From NCBI GenBank assembly GCA_015207365.1, contig JADEXA010000034.1, positions 1-64,000 on the forward strand: 64,000 nt of DNA. The letters run 5' to 3'. Below the pieces are notes generated by a model that was not told the DNA's origin, made no database searches, and saw only the letters and a list, made by a program, of their open reading frames with translations. This DNA comes from Vacuolonema iberomarrocanum LEGE 07170. GTDB taxonomy: Bacteria > Cyanobacteriota > Cyanobacteriia > Elainellales > Elainellaceae. Both the position numbers and the translations under genes were made by a program. This document shows positions 24,997 through 33,363 of the stretch, in pieces (position 1 is the stretch's first letter; the number at the start of each line of letters is the position of its first letter).

Positions 24997-26787
24997 ATGA
25001 CTGAAGCGACTCAAACCCCTCCTGTTTCGACGCTCAAGACGCCCCTCGATTTGCACTATCAGATTGCGATGCCGCATCCAGAATCGCATCTGTTTGAAAT
25101 TACCCTCCATATCCAAGGCTGGCGAGCGCCTCACCTCGACCTGAAAATGCCCGTGTGGACGCCGGGTTCCTACCTTGTGCGTGAGTACGCTCGCCATGTG
25201 CAAGATTTTGCCGCGATCGCCGACTATCAAGTCTTAGACTGGCAAAAGTGCAGCAAGAACTACTGGCGCGTCAAAACCGATGGCATCAGTGATCTCGTCA
25301 TCACCTATCGCCTCTATGCTAACGAGCTCACCGTTCGCACTAACCACCTGGATAGAACCCATGGCTACTTTAATGGAGCAGCCACCTTCTTCTATATTCC
25401 AGGGCATGAACAAACGCCAATGCGCCTGACGGTGACGCCACCCTATCCCGACTGGACGATTTCGACCACCCTGCCTGCGATCGCCAATCAGCCCAACACA
25501 TTTGCCATTGCCAACTTCGACACCTTAGTGGATAGTCCGATAGACGTTGGCAAGAACGCCATTTATCCCTTCGAGGTTCAGGGCAAACCGCACGAATGGG
25601 TGATTTGGGGGCAGGGCAACTACAACATCGATACCCTCATTGCGGATACGCAAAAAATCATTGAGGTAGAAGCCAAAATATTTGATGGCCTGCCCTACGA
25701 TCGCTATCAATTTCTGCTGCATCTATCGAATCAGGGCTACGGTGGGCTAGAACATAAAAATTCTTGCACCCTCAACTACTCCCGCTTCACCTTCCGGTCG
25801 GTCGAAAAGTACAACAACTTCATGCAACTGGTTGCACATGAGTTCTTCCATCTGTGGAACATTAAGCGCATTCGTCCCAAAGCCCTGGAAGTCTTTGATT
25901 ACGACCAGGAAAACTACACCCCCTCGCTCTGGTTTGCTGAAGGGGTCACCAGCTACTACGACTTGCTGATTCCCCTGCGGGCCGGAATCTATAATGCTCG
26001 TACCTTTCTGAAGGAATTGAGCAAAGAGCTCACCCGCTTTCTGACAACCCCAGGGCGGCGCGTGCAACCCCTGAGTGAGTCTAGCTTCGATGCCTGGATT
26101 AAGCTCTATCGACGGGATGCCAATAGCAACAACAACCAAATGTCCTATTACCTCAAAGGGGCTATGGTGACGCTATTGCTCGATTTATTGATTCGATCGC
26201 GCCATCACAATCAGCGTTCGATGGATGATGTGCTGCGCAAACTGTGGCAAACCTATGGCATCGAAGAAATCGGGTTTTCTCCAGAACAACTGCAAACCGT
26301 CATCGAATCCGTTGCAGATATGGAGTTGCACTCCTTCTTCTATCGCTGTTTAGAAACAACCGATGAATTGCCCTTTGAGGAATATTTAGCCACCTTTGGG
26401 TTGCGCCTGGAAACAGACGATATAGCACAGCTCCCGCCATTCACTGGCCTGACACTGCAATCGGATCCCAATTCTGCCGTGGTGCGATTCGTGGAATATG
26501 GCTCCCCTGCTCAACGGGCAGGGCTAGATGCAGCAGACGAGATCCTGGCGCTGGATGGGTTGCGGGTGACAGCCAACCAATGGAGCGATCGCTTACAAAA
26601 CTATCAGTCCGGTGATACGGTTGAAGTTACCTTTTTCCATCGGGATGAATTACATGTCGGTTTGTTACATCTGGCTCCCCCCCGACCGACCCAATATCAC
26701 ATCATGCCGCAGCCCCGTGCGTCTGAGGAACAAGAAACAAACCTTAAAGGGTGGCTAGGGGTTACATCTGCGCAGCTCCAGGGATAA
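24997..26787 (+). CDS. M61-family aminopeptidase with PDZ domain
   Basis: A 596-residue metallopeptidase of the M61 (glycyl aminopeptidase) family. The N-terminal domain (MPVWTPGSYLVREYARHVQDF) is typical. The zinc site HEFFHLWNIKRIRP at about residues 281-294 has HExxH, followed by the distal Glu in FAEGVTSYY. A PDZ-like domain at about 480-560 (GSPAQRAGLDAADEILALDG) probably guides substrates. There is no signal peptide in the chosen form. The frame is open to 24904, but the ATG at 24997 matches where the conserved domain begins. Confidence 0.9.
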   Translation: MTEATQTPPVSTLKTPLDLHYQIAMPHPESHLFEITLHIQGWRAPHLDLKMPVWTPGSYLVREYARHVQDFAAIADYQVLDWQKCSKNYWRVKTDGISDLVITYRLYANELTVRTNHLDRTHGYFNGAATFFYIPGHEQTPMRLTVTPPYPDWTISTTLPAIANQPNTFAIANFDTLVDSPIDVGKNAIYPFEVQGKPHEWVIWGQGNYNIDTLIADTQKIIEVEAKIFDGLPYDRYQFLLHLSNQGYGGLEHKNSCTLNYSRFTFRSVEKYNNFMQLVAHEFFHLWNIKRIRPKALEVFDYDQENYTPSLWFAEGVTSYYDLLIPLRAGIYNARTFLKELSKELTRFLTTPGRRVQPLSESSFDAWIKLYRRDANSNNNQMSYYLKGAMVTLLLDLLIRSRHHNQRSMDDVLRKLWQTYGIEEIGFSPEQLQTVIESVADMELHSFFYRCLETTDELPFEEYLATFGLRLETDDIAQLPPFTGLTLQSDPNSAVVRFVEYGSPAQRAGLDAADEILALDGLRVTANQWSDRLQNYQSGDTVEVTFFHRDELHVGLLHLAPPRPTQYHIMPQPRASEEQETNLKGWLGVTSAQLQG

Positions 26788-27096
26788 ACTGGGCAAGGAA
26801 AATCACTGTTCGGTAGCCTTCTCGTTGCATCGCAGGACTCGTCTAGTTCTGGAATACAGGAAAGACAGACAGAGAATGATCTCCTTCGTTGACTTCAGAT
26901 CGCTCACTCTCTGTTCTCGCTCACTTGGGCTAGTCCTTTCCTTCGGTTATACGGTTGATACAGCTCATCCAGATGGGTAATTTACCCAAATCCCGTAAAC
27001 CGCTATTCTGCATTAGGCTGCTGCATTACTTTTTGCTGTGCCCGTTGAAGACGAAAATTGAAGATCTATTAAGTCAGAACTTGTCTGCTAACATCT

Positions 27097-28968
27097 ATGG
27101 AATTTTCTGATGCCCTGACCCCGGTAGGAATCAGTCTTTTGCTAAGCCTTGGTTCCGCAACAGCAGCGATAGCGTCTTCTCCCGACGCTACATCGCCATC
27201 CGACGCTACATCTAAATCATCATTCACATGGCAAGTCCAAGTAAAGCAAGGAACGCCACTATGGATGAGTTTACTGGATGAGCAGCCCGCAGCGGATGCA
27301 GATCCTGTTGTTGTAGAGGAAGGGGCGATCGCCCAAGCGCTGGATATGGCTCAAGACGGGGAAACAACAGATCCCGACATTGAAGATCCCCCTGACAGTC
27401 CTCCCTCCGATGTTGAATCAACCGTAGAGGAAGAGCCAGAGCTAGAGCCAGAATCAGAAGAGGATCCAGAGTTAGAACCAGACGTCGATCCAGAATCAGA
27501 TGTCGACGTTGATTCGGAGCTCGACCAAGAAGAAGACCCAGAACTCGATGAAGACCCCATTGAGGAAAGCGGTGACTTTAGCCAGTTCGATACCCAGGCT
27601 GAGATAGAATTTCCCCTCAATTTGGAAGCAAATCCTAATTTGTTGGATTTTCCTACTATCCCAGAAGAGGTAACGCTGGAAGATGCACAGCCTATCACCT
27701 TAGAACAAGCGATCGCGATCGCCGAGCGCAACAACCCTGAACTACTAGCTGCCCGGCTGGAGTTAGATCGGCAATTTGCCGTGCTCCGCGAACAACAGGC
27801 TGCCCTTTATCCCAGCCTCACACTTGGAGGGGATTTGACCTTGCAGGAGGGGCAACAGCAACAGCAAATTTCTAATATCGACCCCTTCACTGGGGACGTT
27901 GAGTTTGAGGAAACCGGAGATGACGTTGATATCATCCTAGGCGGTATTGTGCGCGTGGACTATGACATTTTCACGTCGGGACGGCGCAGTGCGCTGATTG
28001 ATGTGGCCGAAAGTCAGCTTGAGTTCCAAGAATTACAGATAGAGGCGTTTCTTTTCCAACTTCGACTAGAGGTCGCCCAAAGTTACTATGGTTTGCAAGA
28101 AGCCGATGAACGCTTACGGATTTTTCGTGACTCTTTGACACAGGCCGAGCAAAACTTGCAAGATGCACAAGCCCTCGAACGCGCTGGAGTTGGGACGCGC
28201 TTTGATGTCCTACAAGCAGAGGTCGAAGTCGCAAACCGCCAGCAAGACTTGATCAATGCACTTCGGGATCAATTGGTTACACGTAGACAGCTAGCGCAAT
28301 TGCTCTCTATCCCGCCCAGGACAAACCTCGCGGCAGCAGATCCCATTGAAGTGGAAGAGGACTGGCCCCTCTCTCTTGAAGAAAGCATTGTACGAGCCTA
28401 TCGCAATCGAGCCGAGCTCGAGCAGCGTTTGCTAGAGCGTTCAATTAGCGATAGTCAACAACGTGCCGCGATCGGCCAATATGGCCCTCAACTTTCTGCT
28501 TTTGCTCAATACACAACCCAAAATCAGCTCAATAACGACGATAGCGACTTTGTTGATGACTATCGCATTGGCTTAGAATTAAGCCTGAATTTGTTTGATG
28601 GCGGCGCAGCCCGTGCCCAAGCCAGGCAGCAAGAAGTGGGGACTGAAATTGCAGAAGCCGAATTTGCAAATGCACAGGATGTCATCCGGTTCGAGGTCGA
28701 GCAAGCCTACTTTAATTTGACAGCAAACGATACGAATATCGAAACAACGAATCTCAATGTAGAGCGAGCAACGGAATCCCTTCGCTTGGCACGCTTGCGA
28801 TTCCAGGCGGGGGTAGGGACTCAAAGTGATGTGTTGCGAGCGCAGGCAGAACTGACCGAAGCTGAGGTCGCTCGCCTCGAAGCCATTCTCGGGTACAATG
28901 AATCGCTCGCACAACTACGGCGAGCCGTTAGCAACTGGCCAGACGATGAGCTTCAAGATGTTCCTTAA
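27097..28968 (+). CDS. TolC-family outer-membrane channel with acidic N-terminal spacer
   Basis: A 623-residue outer-membrane efflux protein. Two OEP repeats are visible: ITLEQAIAIAERNNPELLAAR starts the first at about residue 200, and LSLEESIVRAYRNRAELEQR starts the second at about 425, each followed by long coiled-coil helices. Residues 5-30 form a signal-like helix. Between 85 and 165 lies a highly acidic, proline-containing stretch (ELEPESEEDPELEPD) not typical of TolC. It would pair with inner-membrane pumps and a membrane-fusion protein for drug or protein export; no pump genes are adjacent. Confidence 0.88.
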   Translation: MEFSDALTPVGISLLLSLGSATAAIASSPDATSPSDATSKSSFTWQVQVKQGTPLWMSLLDEQPAADADPVVVEEGAIAQALDMAQDGETTDPDIEDPPDSPPSDVESTVEEEPELEPESEEDPELEPDVDPESDVDVDSELDQEEDPELDEDPIEESGDFSQFDTQAEIEFPLNLEANPNLLDFPTIPEEVTLEDAQPITLEQAIAIAERNNPELLAARLELDRQFAVLREQQAALYPSLTLGGDLTLQEGQQQQQISNIDPFTGDVEFEETGDDVDIILGGIVRVDYDIFTSGRRSALIDVAESQLEFQELQIEAFLFQLRLEVAQSYYGLQEADERLRIFRDSLTQAEQNLQDAQALERAGVGTRFDVLQAEVEVANRQQDLINALRDQLVTRRQLAQLLSIPPRTNLAAADPIEVEEDWPLSLEESIVRAYRNRAELEQRLLERSISDSQQRAAIGQYGPQLSAFAQYTTQNQLNNDDSDFVDDYRIGLELSLNLFDGGAARAQARQQEVGTEIAEAEFANAQDVIRFEVEQAYFNLTANDTNIETTNLNVERATESLRLARLRFQAGVGTQSDVLRAQAELTEAEVARLEAILGYNESLAQLRRAVSNWPDDELQDVP

Positions 28969-29040
28969 GCTGACTGAGCGCAGCTCTGTACTATCTGATA
29001 TTTCCCCCATAGAGCAATCCAGCCTCTCTCTACAGGACTT

Positions 29041-29135
29041 ATATCAAATCCGGTTGAAGAACCCAAATATCGTTTGCACCCGCTGCGCTGCAGCGGGTGC
29101 AAACGATATTTGGGTTCTTCAACCGGATTTGATAT
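29041..29135. repeat. Family A palindromic repeat, copy 2 (95-bp perfect palindrome)
   Basis: Arms 29041-29085 and 29091-29135 are perfectly complementary over 45 bp with a 5-nt loop (CGCTG). The outer part reads ATATCAAATCCGGTTGAAG, shared with copies at 1031-1105 and 49856-49962. It lies between the tolC-like gene and the rplL terminator. Confidence 0.85.
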
Positions 29136-29240
29136 TACGCAAAACTTGCATCATCTCGATAGTGTTGTAGCCACGTTGCAGCCAAAACACCCATAAAACG
29201 CAGCAGTTCTGTTGTATTGAGAATGGGCAGGTCAATCATG

Positions 29241-29279
29241 AAAAAGCCTCTCCTTTCGCTGCAGCGAAAGGAGAGGCTT
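29241..29279 (-). terminator. Terminator of the rplJ-rplL unit
   Basis: A perfect 18-bp palindrome (arms 29244-29261 and 29262-29279, AAGCCTCTCCTTTCGCTG). Read on the minus strand it ends in TTTTT, and it stands about 20 bp after the rplL stop. Confidence 0.85.
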
Positions 29280-29301
29280 CTGCTTTGAGTGAATGCAGAG
29301 C

Positions 29302-29697
29302 TTACTTAACGGTGGCCTTACCGCCAACTTCTTCGATTTGCTTCTTCGCATCTTCAGCAGCTTCTTTCGCAACGCCTTCCATAATGGCTTTGGGCGTGGA
29401 TTCCACCACCTCTTTCGCTTCTTTCAGACCCAGACCTGTGAGTTCACGAACGATCTTCAGGACTTTGATCTTCTTGTCAGCTGGGACTTCATCGAGAACC
29501 AAATCAAACTCGGTCTGCTCTTCGACTTCCTCAGCAGGAGCCGCTGCGCCTGCTCCGGGAGCCATCATCATCATGCCGCCAGCGGGAGCCGCTGCCGTTA
29601 CACCAAACTCATCTTCAATCTGCTTCACCAATTCAGAGGCTTCTAGCAGAGTCAGAGTTTTCAACTTTTCCAAAATTTCGTCAGTTGCAGCAGACAT
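29302..29697 (-). CDS. rplL: 50S ribosomal protein L7/L12
   Basis: A 131-residue ribosomal stalk protein. Residues 1-35 form the dimerisation helix (ILEKLKTLTLLEASELVKQ), a Gly/Ala/Met-rich hinge follows (APAGGMMMMAPGAGAAAPA), and the C-terminal domain has IKVLKIVRELTGLGLKEAKE, which contacts elongation factors and the GTPase centre. It is the last gene of the cluster, 145 bp after rplJ, and has its own strong terminator. AGGAGGAC lies just before the ATG. Confidence 0.98.
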   Translation of the reverse strand: MSAATDEILEKLKTLTLLEASELVKQIEDEFGVTAAAPAGGMMMMAPGAGAAAPAEEVEEQTEFDLVLDEVPADKKIKVLKIVRELTGLGLKEAKEVVESTPKAIMEGVAKEAAEDAKKQIEEVGGKATVK

Positions 29698-29841
29698 TAA
29701 AGTCCTCCTGGTAAGTAAATGGTTGAATTGTCTCGCCTAATCGAGCTAATAGGTTAAGTAACGTACCCGTAGTAGGTAACGGGATAACCCAACATCTGTG
29801 AGCAATACGGTGGATGCTCCAGATGCATGCGATCGCACGGT

Positions 29842-30396
29842 TTATGCCGCATCTTCTTGAGGAGCGTCTCCCTCTTTGTCTTTGTCGACATAGGCCTGTA
29901 GGGCACGAGCCAGAGAAGACGGAACTTCCTTGATCCCCACAGCCAGCTTGGTTACCACAGCGTTGATAGCACCGGCCGCTTGGCCCATGAGTTCTTCCTT
30001 AGAGGGCAAATCACCAATTGCCTTGATTTCCGCTTCGGTGAGCGCCCGACCTTCCATGACACCACCTTTCATTTCGGTTTTCTTGGTGTCTTTTTGGAAA
30101 GCTTGATAGGCCTTGATTGCGCCGCCGATATCTTCTTTGAGCAGGAGGAATGCCGATGCATCTTTGCAGAAATCAGTCATCGGTTTCCAATTCTCATCAC
30201 CGTCCACCGCTATCCGCATCAGCGTATTTTTGGTGACATGGCAATAGCCGCCCACGGATCGCAAACGTCCGCGCAAATCAGTGATTTCGGAAACGGTTAG
30301 ACCTTTGTAGTCAATAACGATCGCCATTTGCGACTCGCTCAGTTGCTGCTTTAGGTCGGCCACGATTTCCTTTTTATTTTCCAGGGTTCTACCCAT
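29842..30396 (-). CDS. rplJ: 50S ribosomal protein L10
   Basis: A 184-residue L10, starting MGRTLENKKEIVADLKQQL, with the usual globular N-terminal domain and a C-terminal helix that binds L7/L12 dimers; the last 15 residues are acidic (KDKEGDAPQEDAA). It anchors the stalk on 23S rRNA. It is preceded by an L10-type leader and an attenuator-like terminator (30453-30640), so its synthesis is likely to be autoregulated. AAGGAGGTGAGAC lies before the ATG, a strong ribosome-binding site. Confidence 0.97.
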   Translation of the reverse strand: MGRTLENKKEIVADLKQQLSESQMAIVIDYKGLTVSEITDLRGRLRSVGGYCHVTKNTLMRIAVDGDENWKPMTDFCKDASAFLLLKEDIGGAIKAYQAFQKDTKKTEMKGGVMEGRALTEAEIKAIGDLPSKEELMGQAAGAINAVVTKLAVGIKEVPSSLARALQAYVDKDKEGDAPQEDAA

Positions 30397-30452
30397 CGTT
30401 GTCTCACCTCCTTAAATTGGGTATATGGAAAAACGGGTTGGTACAACACACC

Positions 30453-30640
30453 AAAAAAGCCTGACAGAGACTGCCAGACTTTCGAGAATGTTCTCAACGA
30501 AGCACATCGACATTTGTGCGATTCGGAGGGACAAGACTCAACCTCGGCGGGATATTAAGCATCAAGCACCCGCTGTCTCTGGCTGTTGTATTCAATTATT
30601 GAATGCGTTACGGTGTCGAGCCTCCAGGCTTAGTTGATCG
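30453..30640 (-). promoter_or_regulatory. Ribosomal protein L10 leader with attenuator
   Basis: Read on the minus strand, the leader between rplA and rplJ contains GAGACAGCGGGTGC and later ATCCCGCCGAGGT, which pair (GCGGG/CCCGC) as in the known L10 leader that L10(L12)4 binds. About 80 bases on, a terminator stem (arms 30471-30479 and 30459-30467 on the plus strand) is followed by TTTTTT on the minus strand, 55 bp before the rplJ ATG. Binding of L10 would favour early termination. Confidence 0.75.
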
Positions 30641-30660
30641 CGATGCAACGGAATCTTTAC

Positions 30661-31380
30661 TTATGCAGCGACATCTGCCATTTTCATGTCGCGCAACGCC
30701 GAAATATCGATTTCGATCGCCGGCCCCATTGTGGCAGACACAAAGAGCGATCGCCAGTAGCGACCTTTTGCACCACTCGGACGATTGCGATCAATCGTAT
30801 CCTGCAAAGCCTTCAGGTTTATAAGCAGATCATCTGCCGAAAACGAAACCTTACCAAACATAACATGGACAATTCCTGTGCGATCGGCACGAAATTCTAA
30901 CTTACCGGCTTTAAACTCATCGATCGCCTGCGCCAAATCAAACGTTACGGTTCCACCTTTCGGAGATGGCATCAAACCACGAGGCCCTAACAAGCGACCC
31001 AGCTTTGCTACCTGAGGCATCATGTCGGGAGTTGCAATCAGCACATCGAAATCCATCATTCCTTTTTGGATTTCATCAATCAACTCTTCCGAACCTGCGA
31101 TATTCGCCCCATTGTTGCTTGCTTCTGTCACCTTTTCGCCTCGAGCAATGACCGCAACACGCTTGTCTTGCCCTGTGCCCTTCGGCAGCACCACCGTTGT
31201 TCGTAACTGTTGATCCGTATACTTCGGGTCAATACCCAAGCGAATATGGGCTTCAGCAGACTCAGGAAACTTAGCTGTAGCGGTTTCCTTCAACAAATTC
31301 AACGCGTCTACCGGCTCATAAGCACGGTCTTCCACCTTTTCACGGAGCGCCTGCAAACGGCGCGACACTTTAGTCGACAT
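30661..31380 (-). CDS. rplA: 50S ribosomal protein L1
   Basis: A 239-residue L1 starting MSTKVSRRLQALREKVED, with the two-domain structure of the family (TVVLPKGTGQDKRVAVIA; MMPQVAKLGRLLGPRGLMP, the signature region). It forms the L1 stalk that moves E-site tRNA. The ATG at 31380 is chosen from the normal N-terminus; the frame extends to 31416. It lies about 140 bp after rplK and is followed by the L10 leader. Confidence 0.98.
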   Translation of the reverse strand: MSTKVSRRLQALREKVEDRAYEPVDALNLLKETATAKFPESAEAHIRLGIDPKYTDQQLRTTVVLPKGTGQDKRVAVIARGEKVTEASNNGANIAGSEELIDEIQKGMMDFDVLIATPDMMPQVAKLGRLLGPRGLMPSPKGGTVTFDLAQAIDEFKAGKLEFRADRTGIVHVMFGKVSFSADDLLINLKALQDTIDRNRPSGAKGRYWRSLFVSATMGPAIEIDISALRDMKMADVAA

Positions 31381-31522
31381 AAACTTAGGCTCCTTTGGGG
31401 TGCAAACGAAGATCAACCTCTCCCCCAGAATAGATTTACAAACGTGATGAACAGCTATCTCTCCGAGGAGGTTCTTCTCTCACTTGAGCGTAGGCAAACA
31501 AAAAATCCGGACAACAAACAAC

Positions 31523-31951
31523 CTAACGATTCACGGTAATGCCCATGTTACGAGCCGTACCTTCCACGATGCGCATGGCCGCGTCTACGTCATTCGCATT
31601 CAAGTCGGGCATTTTCTTTTCAGCAATCTCCCGCAATTGGGTTTCGGTAATCGAGCCAACTTTTTGTTTGTTGGGCTCCCCTGACCCTTTGTTAACCCCT
31701 GCAGCCTTACGAATTAAGACCGATGCAGGCGGTGTCTTAAGAACAAATGTGAAACTCCGATCTTCGTACACAGAGATCTCGACAGGAACAACCATTCCTG
31801 CTTGATCTGATGTCTTAGCGTTGTATTCCTTACAAAACGCCATAATATTGACGCCGTGCTGACCAAGAGCCGGACCAATGGGAGGTGCCGGGTTGGCTTT
31901 CCCAGCATCGATCGCCAATTTAATGATTGCTACAACCTTCTTCTTTGCCAT
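31523..31951 (-). CDS. rplK: 50S ribosomal protein L11
   Basis: A 142-residue L11 (MAKKKVVAIIKLAIDAGKAN, then PAPPIGPALGQHGVNIMAF), with the RNA-binding C-terminal domain ending RIVEGTARNMGITV. It forms the GTPase-associated centre with 23S rRNA and is required for stringent-response signalling. It starts five bases after the nusG stop, so the two are co-transcribed. Confidence 0.98.
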   Translation of the reverse strand: MAKKKVVAIIKLAIDAGKANPAPPIGPALGQHGVNIMAFCKEYNAKTSDQAGMVVPVEISVYEDRSFTFVLKTPPASVLIRKAAGVNKGSGEPNKQKVGSITETQLREIAEKKMPDLNANDVDAAMRIVEGTARNMGITVNR

Positions 31952-31956
31952 CGAAA

Positions 31957-32613
31957 CTAGCTCTGCTTTTGAACTTGATTAAATTCCAACTCAACGGGCG
32001 TATCCCGGCCAAAAATTGAAAGTAGGGCCTTCAACTTGCTGCGCTCTGGGCTGACTTCAATCACTTCACCTTCGAAGTCTTTGAAAGGCCCCGACAGCAC
32101 CATAATCTTGTCCCCAGTTGCCATGTCAATCTTGACCACCGACTTCTGCTCTTGCGTCCGCTTGAAGATGCGCTCAACCTCCGCGCGGGAAAGCGGTAGA
32201 GGCTTCACATGCCCTCGCCCTCGCCCATAACGGCGCTTTTGCTCGGCTCCCACAAAGTTGATCACGTTGGGCGTATTTTTTACCACCTGCCATGCTTCAT
32301 CATCCATAATCATGCGGATGAGCACATAGCCGGGAAACACCTTCTCCGCAATTTCCTTGGGCTTGTTACCTTTTTGAGGCTTCAGTACAGGCGTTTGAGG
32401 AATCTCAATCTGAACGATGCGATCGGTGACATCCATCGTCTGAATGCGCTGTTCCAAGTTAATCTTGACCCGATTTTCACAACCGGATGCGACCTGCACC
32501 GCATACCATCGGGCAGACAACCGAGGGGCATTCTGACGCTCCTCTTCAGAAGGAGAGTCTTGCTCCAGATTCGGCTCTTCGAACAGGTTTTCAGCGTCGT
32601 CAGAAGCAAACAT
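31957..32613 (-). CDS. nusG: Transcription termination/antitermination factor NusG
   Basis: A 218-residue NusG. The NGN domain (about 35-150: ARWYAVQVASGCENRVK, PGYVLIRM) binds RNA polymerase, and the C-terminal KOW domain (about 165-215: TGDKIMVLSGPFKDFEGEV) binds Rho or ribosomal protein S10. The first 30 residues are an acidic extension (ENLFEEPNLEQDSPSEEER) longer than in E. coli NusG and common in cyanobacteria. It is encoded 2 bp after secE. Confidence 0.97.
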   Translation of the reverse strand: MFASDDAENLFEEPNLEQDSPSEEERQNAPRLSARWYAVQVASGCENRVKINLEQRIQTMDVTDRIVQIEIPQTPVLKPQKGNKPKEIAEKVFPGYVLIRMIMDDEAWQVVKNTPNVINFVGAEQKRRYGRGRGHVKPLPLSRAEVERIFKRTQEQKSVVKIDMATGDKIMVLSGPFKDFEGEVIEVSPERSKLKALLSIFGRDTPVELEFNQVQKQS

Positions 32614-32615
32614 AG

Positions 32616-32867
32616 CTAGAAAAGACGTTGAGATGTCCAGGTGAAAAGACTATCGACTAAGTAGATGAGCGTTGCGGATGCAATGACCATCAGGAGGACA
32701 GCAACTGATTCGCTGACGAGTTGCTGGCGGCTAGGCCAGACAACTTTTGCCAGCTCTTCGCGAGACCCTTTGAAGAACTCAGAGAGATTAAACCCTGAAC
32801 CTTCGCTGGATGCCTTCGCTTCAGCCGCTTTTACTTCTTTCGCTTTGGTTTTTTCTATTTCAGCCAC
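32616..32867 (-). CDS. secE: Preprotein translocase subunit SecE
   Basis: About 83 residues with one transmembrane helix near the C-terminus (AVLLMVIASATLIYLVDSLF) preceded by the SecE signature EELAKVVWPSRQQLV, an amphipathic helix that lies on SecY. The single-helix form is normal for cyanobacteria. I use the GTG at 32867, which follows GGGGGAACG; the frame is open to 32918, and an earlier GTG at 32885 is also possible. No tRNA-Trp or rplS lies upstream here. Confidence 0.9.
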   Translation of the reverse strand: MAEIEKTKAKEVKAAEAKASSEGSGFNLSEFFKGSREELAKVVWPSRQQLVSESVAVLLMVIASATLIYLVDSLFTWTSQRLF

Positions 32868-33363
32868 AGATCCACGTTCCCCCACTGAGAGGATGTGATA
32901 TTGGAGAATACCAAGCAAACATCCTGCTCGTAATCATGGATAACTCGGAGCGATCGCTCATACAGCTACCATCGAAAGCAGTGCAAGAGAGAAGCGCATC
33001 CGCAGATCAAAACCCTTATTCTCAAAACGAGAAATCGGGCATCCATCATGCCGAGCAAAAATGGCGCTTTCCAATCATAACACTCTGACTTCAAGTCGTG
33101 GAATTTGTTCTGGAATTCTATTATTGACCCCTACAAAACAAGGTGTCGCAGAGTCCCAGAGAATACCGCAAAGCTAGCTTGAGTGCGGGTTTGCAAGCAA
33201 TGATTCTTAGCTTGGGAGAAATGCGGCTGAGGAGCACTGCAGTAAAATCAGCCCTGAAAGCAAACGAGGTATGGGGCATTGCTGATTGAGGGGATGTTTT
33301 TTCTGAGAGCGTTCGTACTGCGTATTTTCTCAGAAAAAGCATCCTTGGGTTCTGCAACTCCGG
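32868..33363. other. Upstream region of secE and terminator of the glycosyltransferase side
   Basis: About 500 bp without a supported gene. The half nearest secE must contain the promoter of the ribosomal cluster, but no clear -10/-35 pair stands out. At 33298-33338 an 11-bp perfect stem (TTTTTCTGAGA / TCTCAGAAAAA) surrounds a 19-nt loop and could terminate transcription. Confidence 0.5.

Noticed and set aside
33121..33357. 78-codon minus-strand frame near the secE upstream region
   Set aside because: Includes the 33298-33338 hairpin and has no ribosome-binding site.
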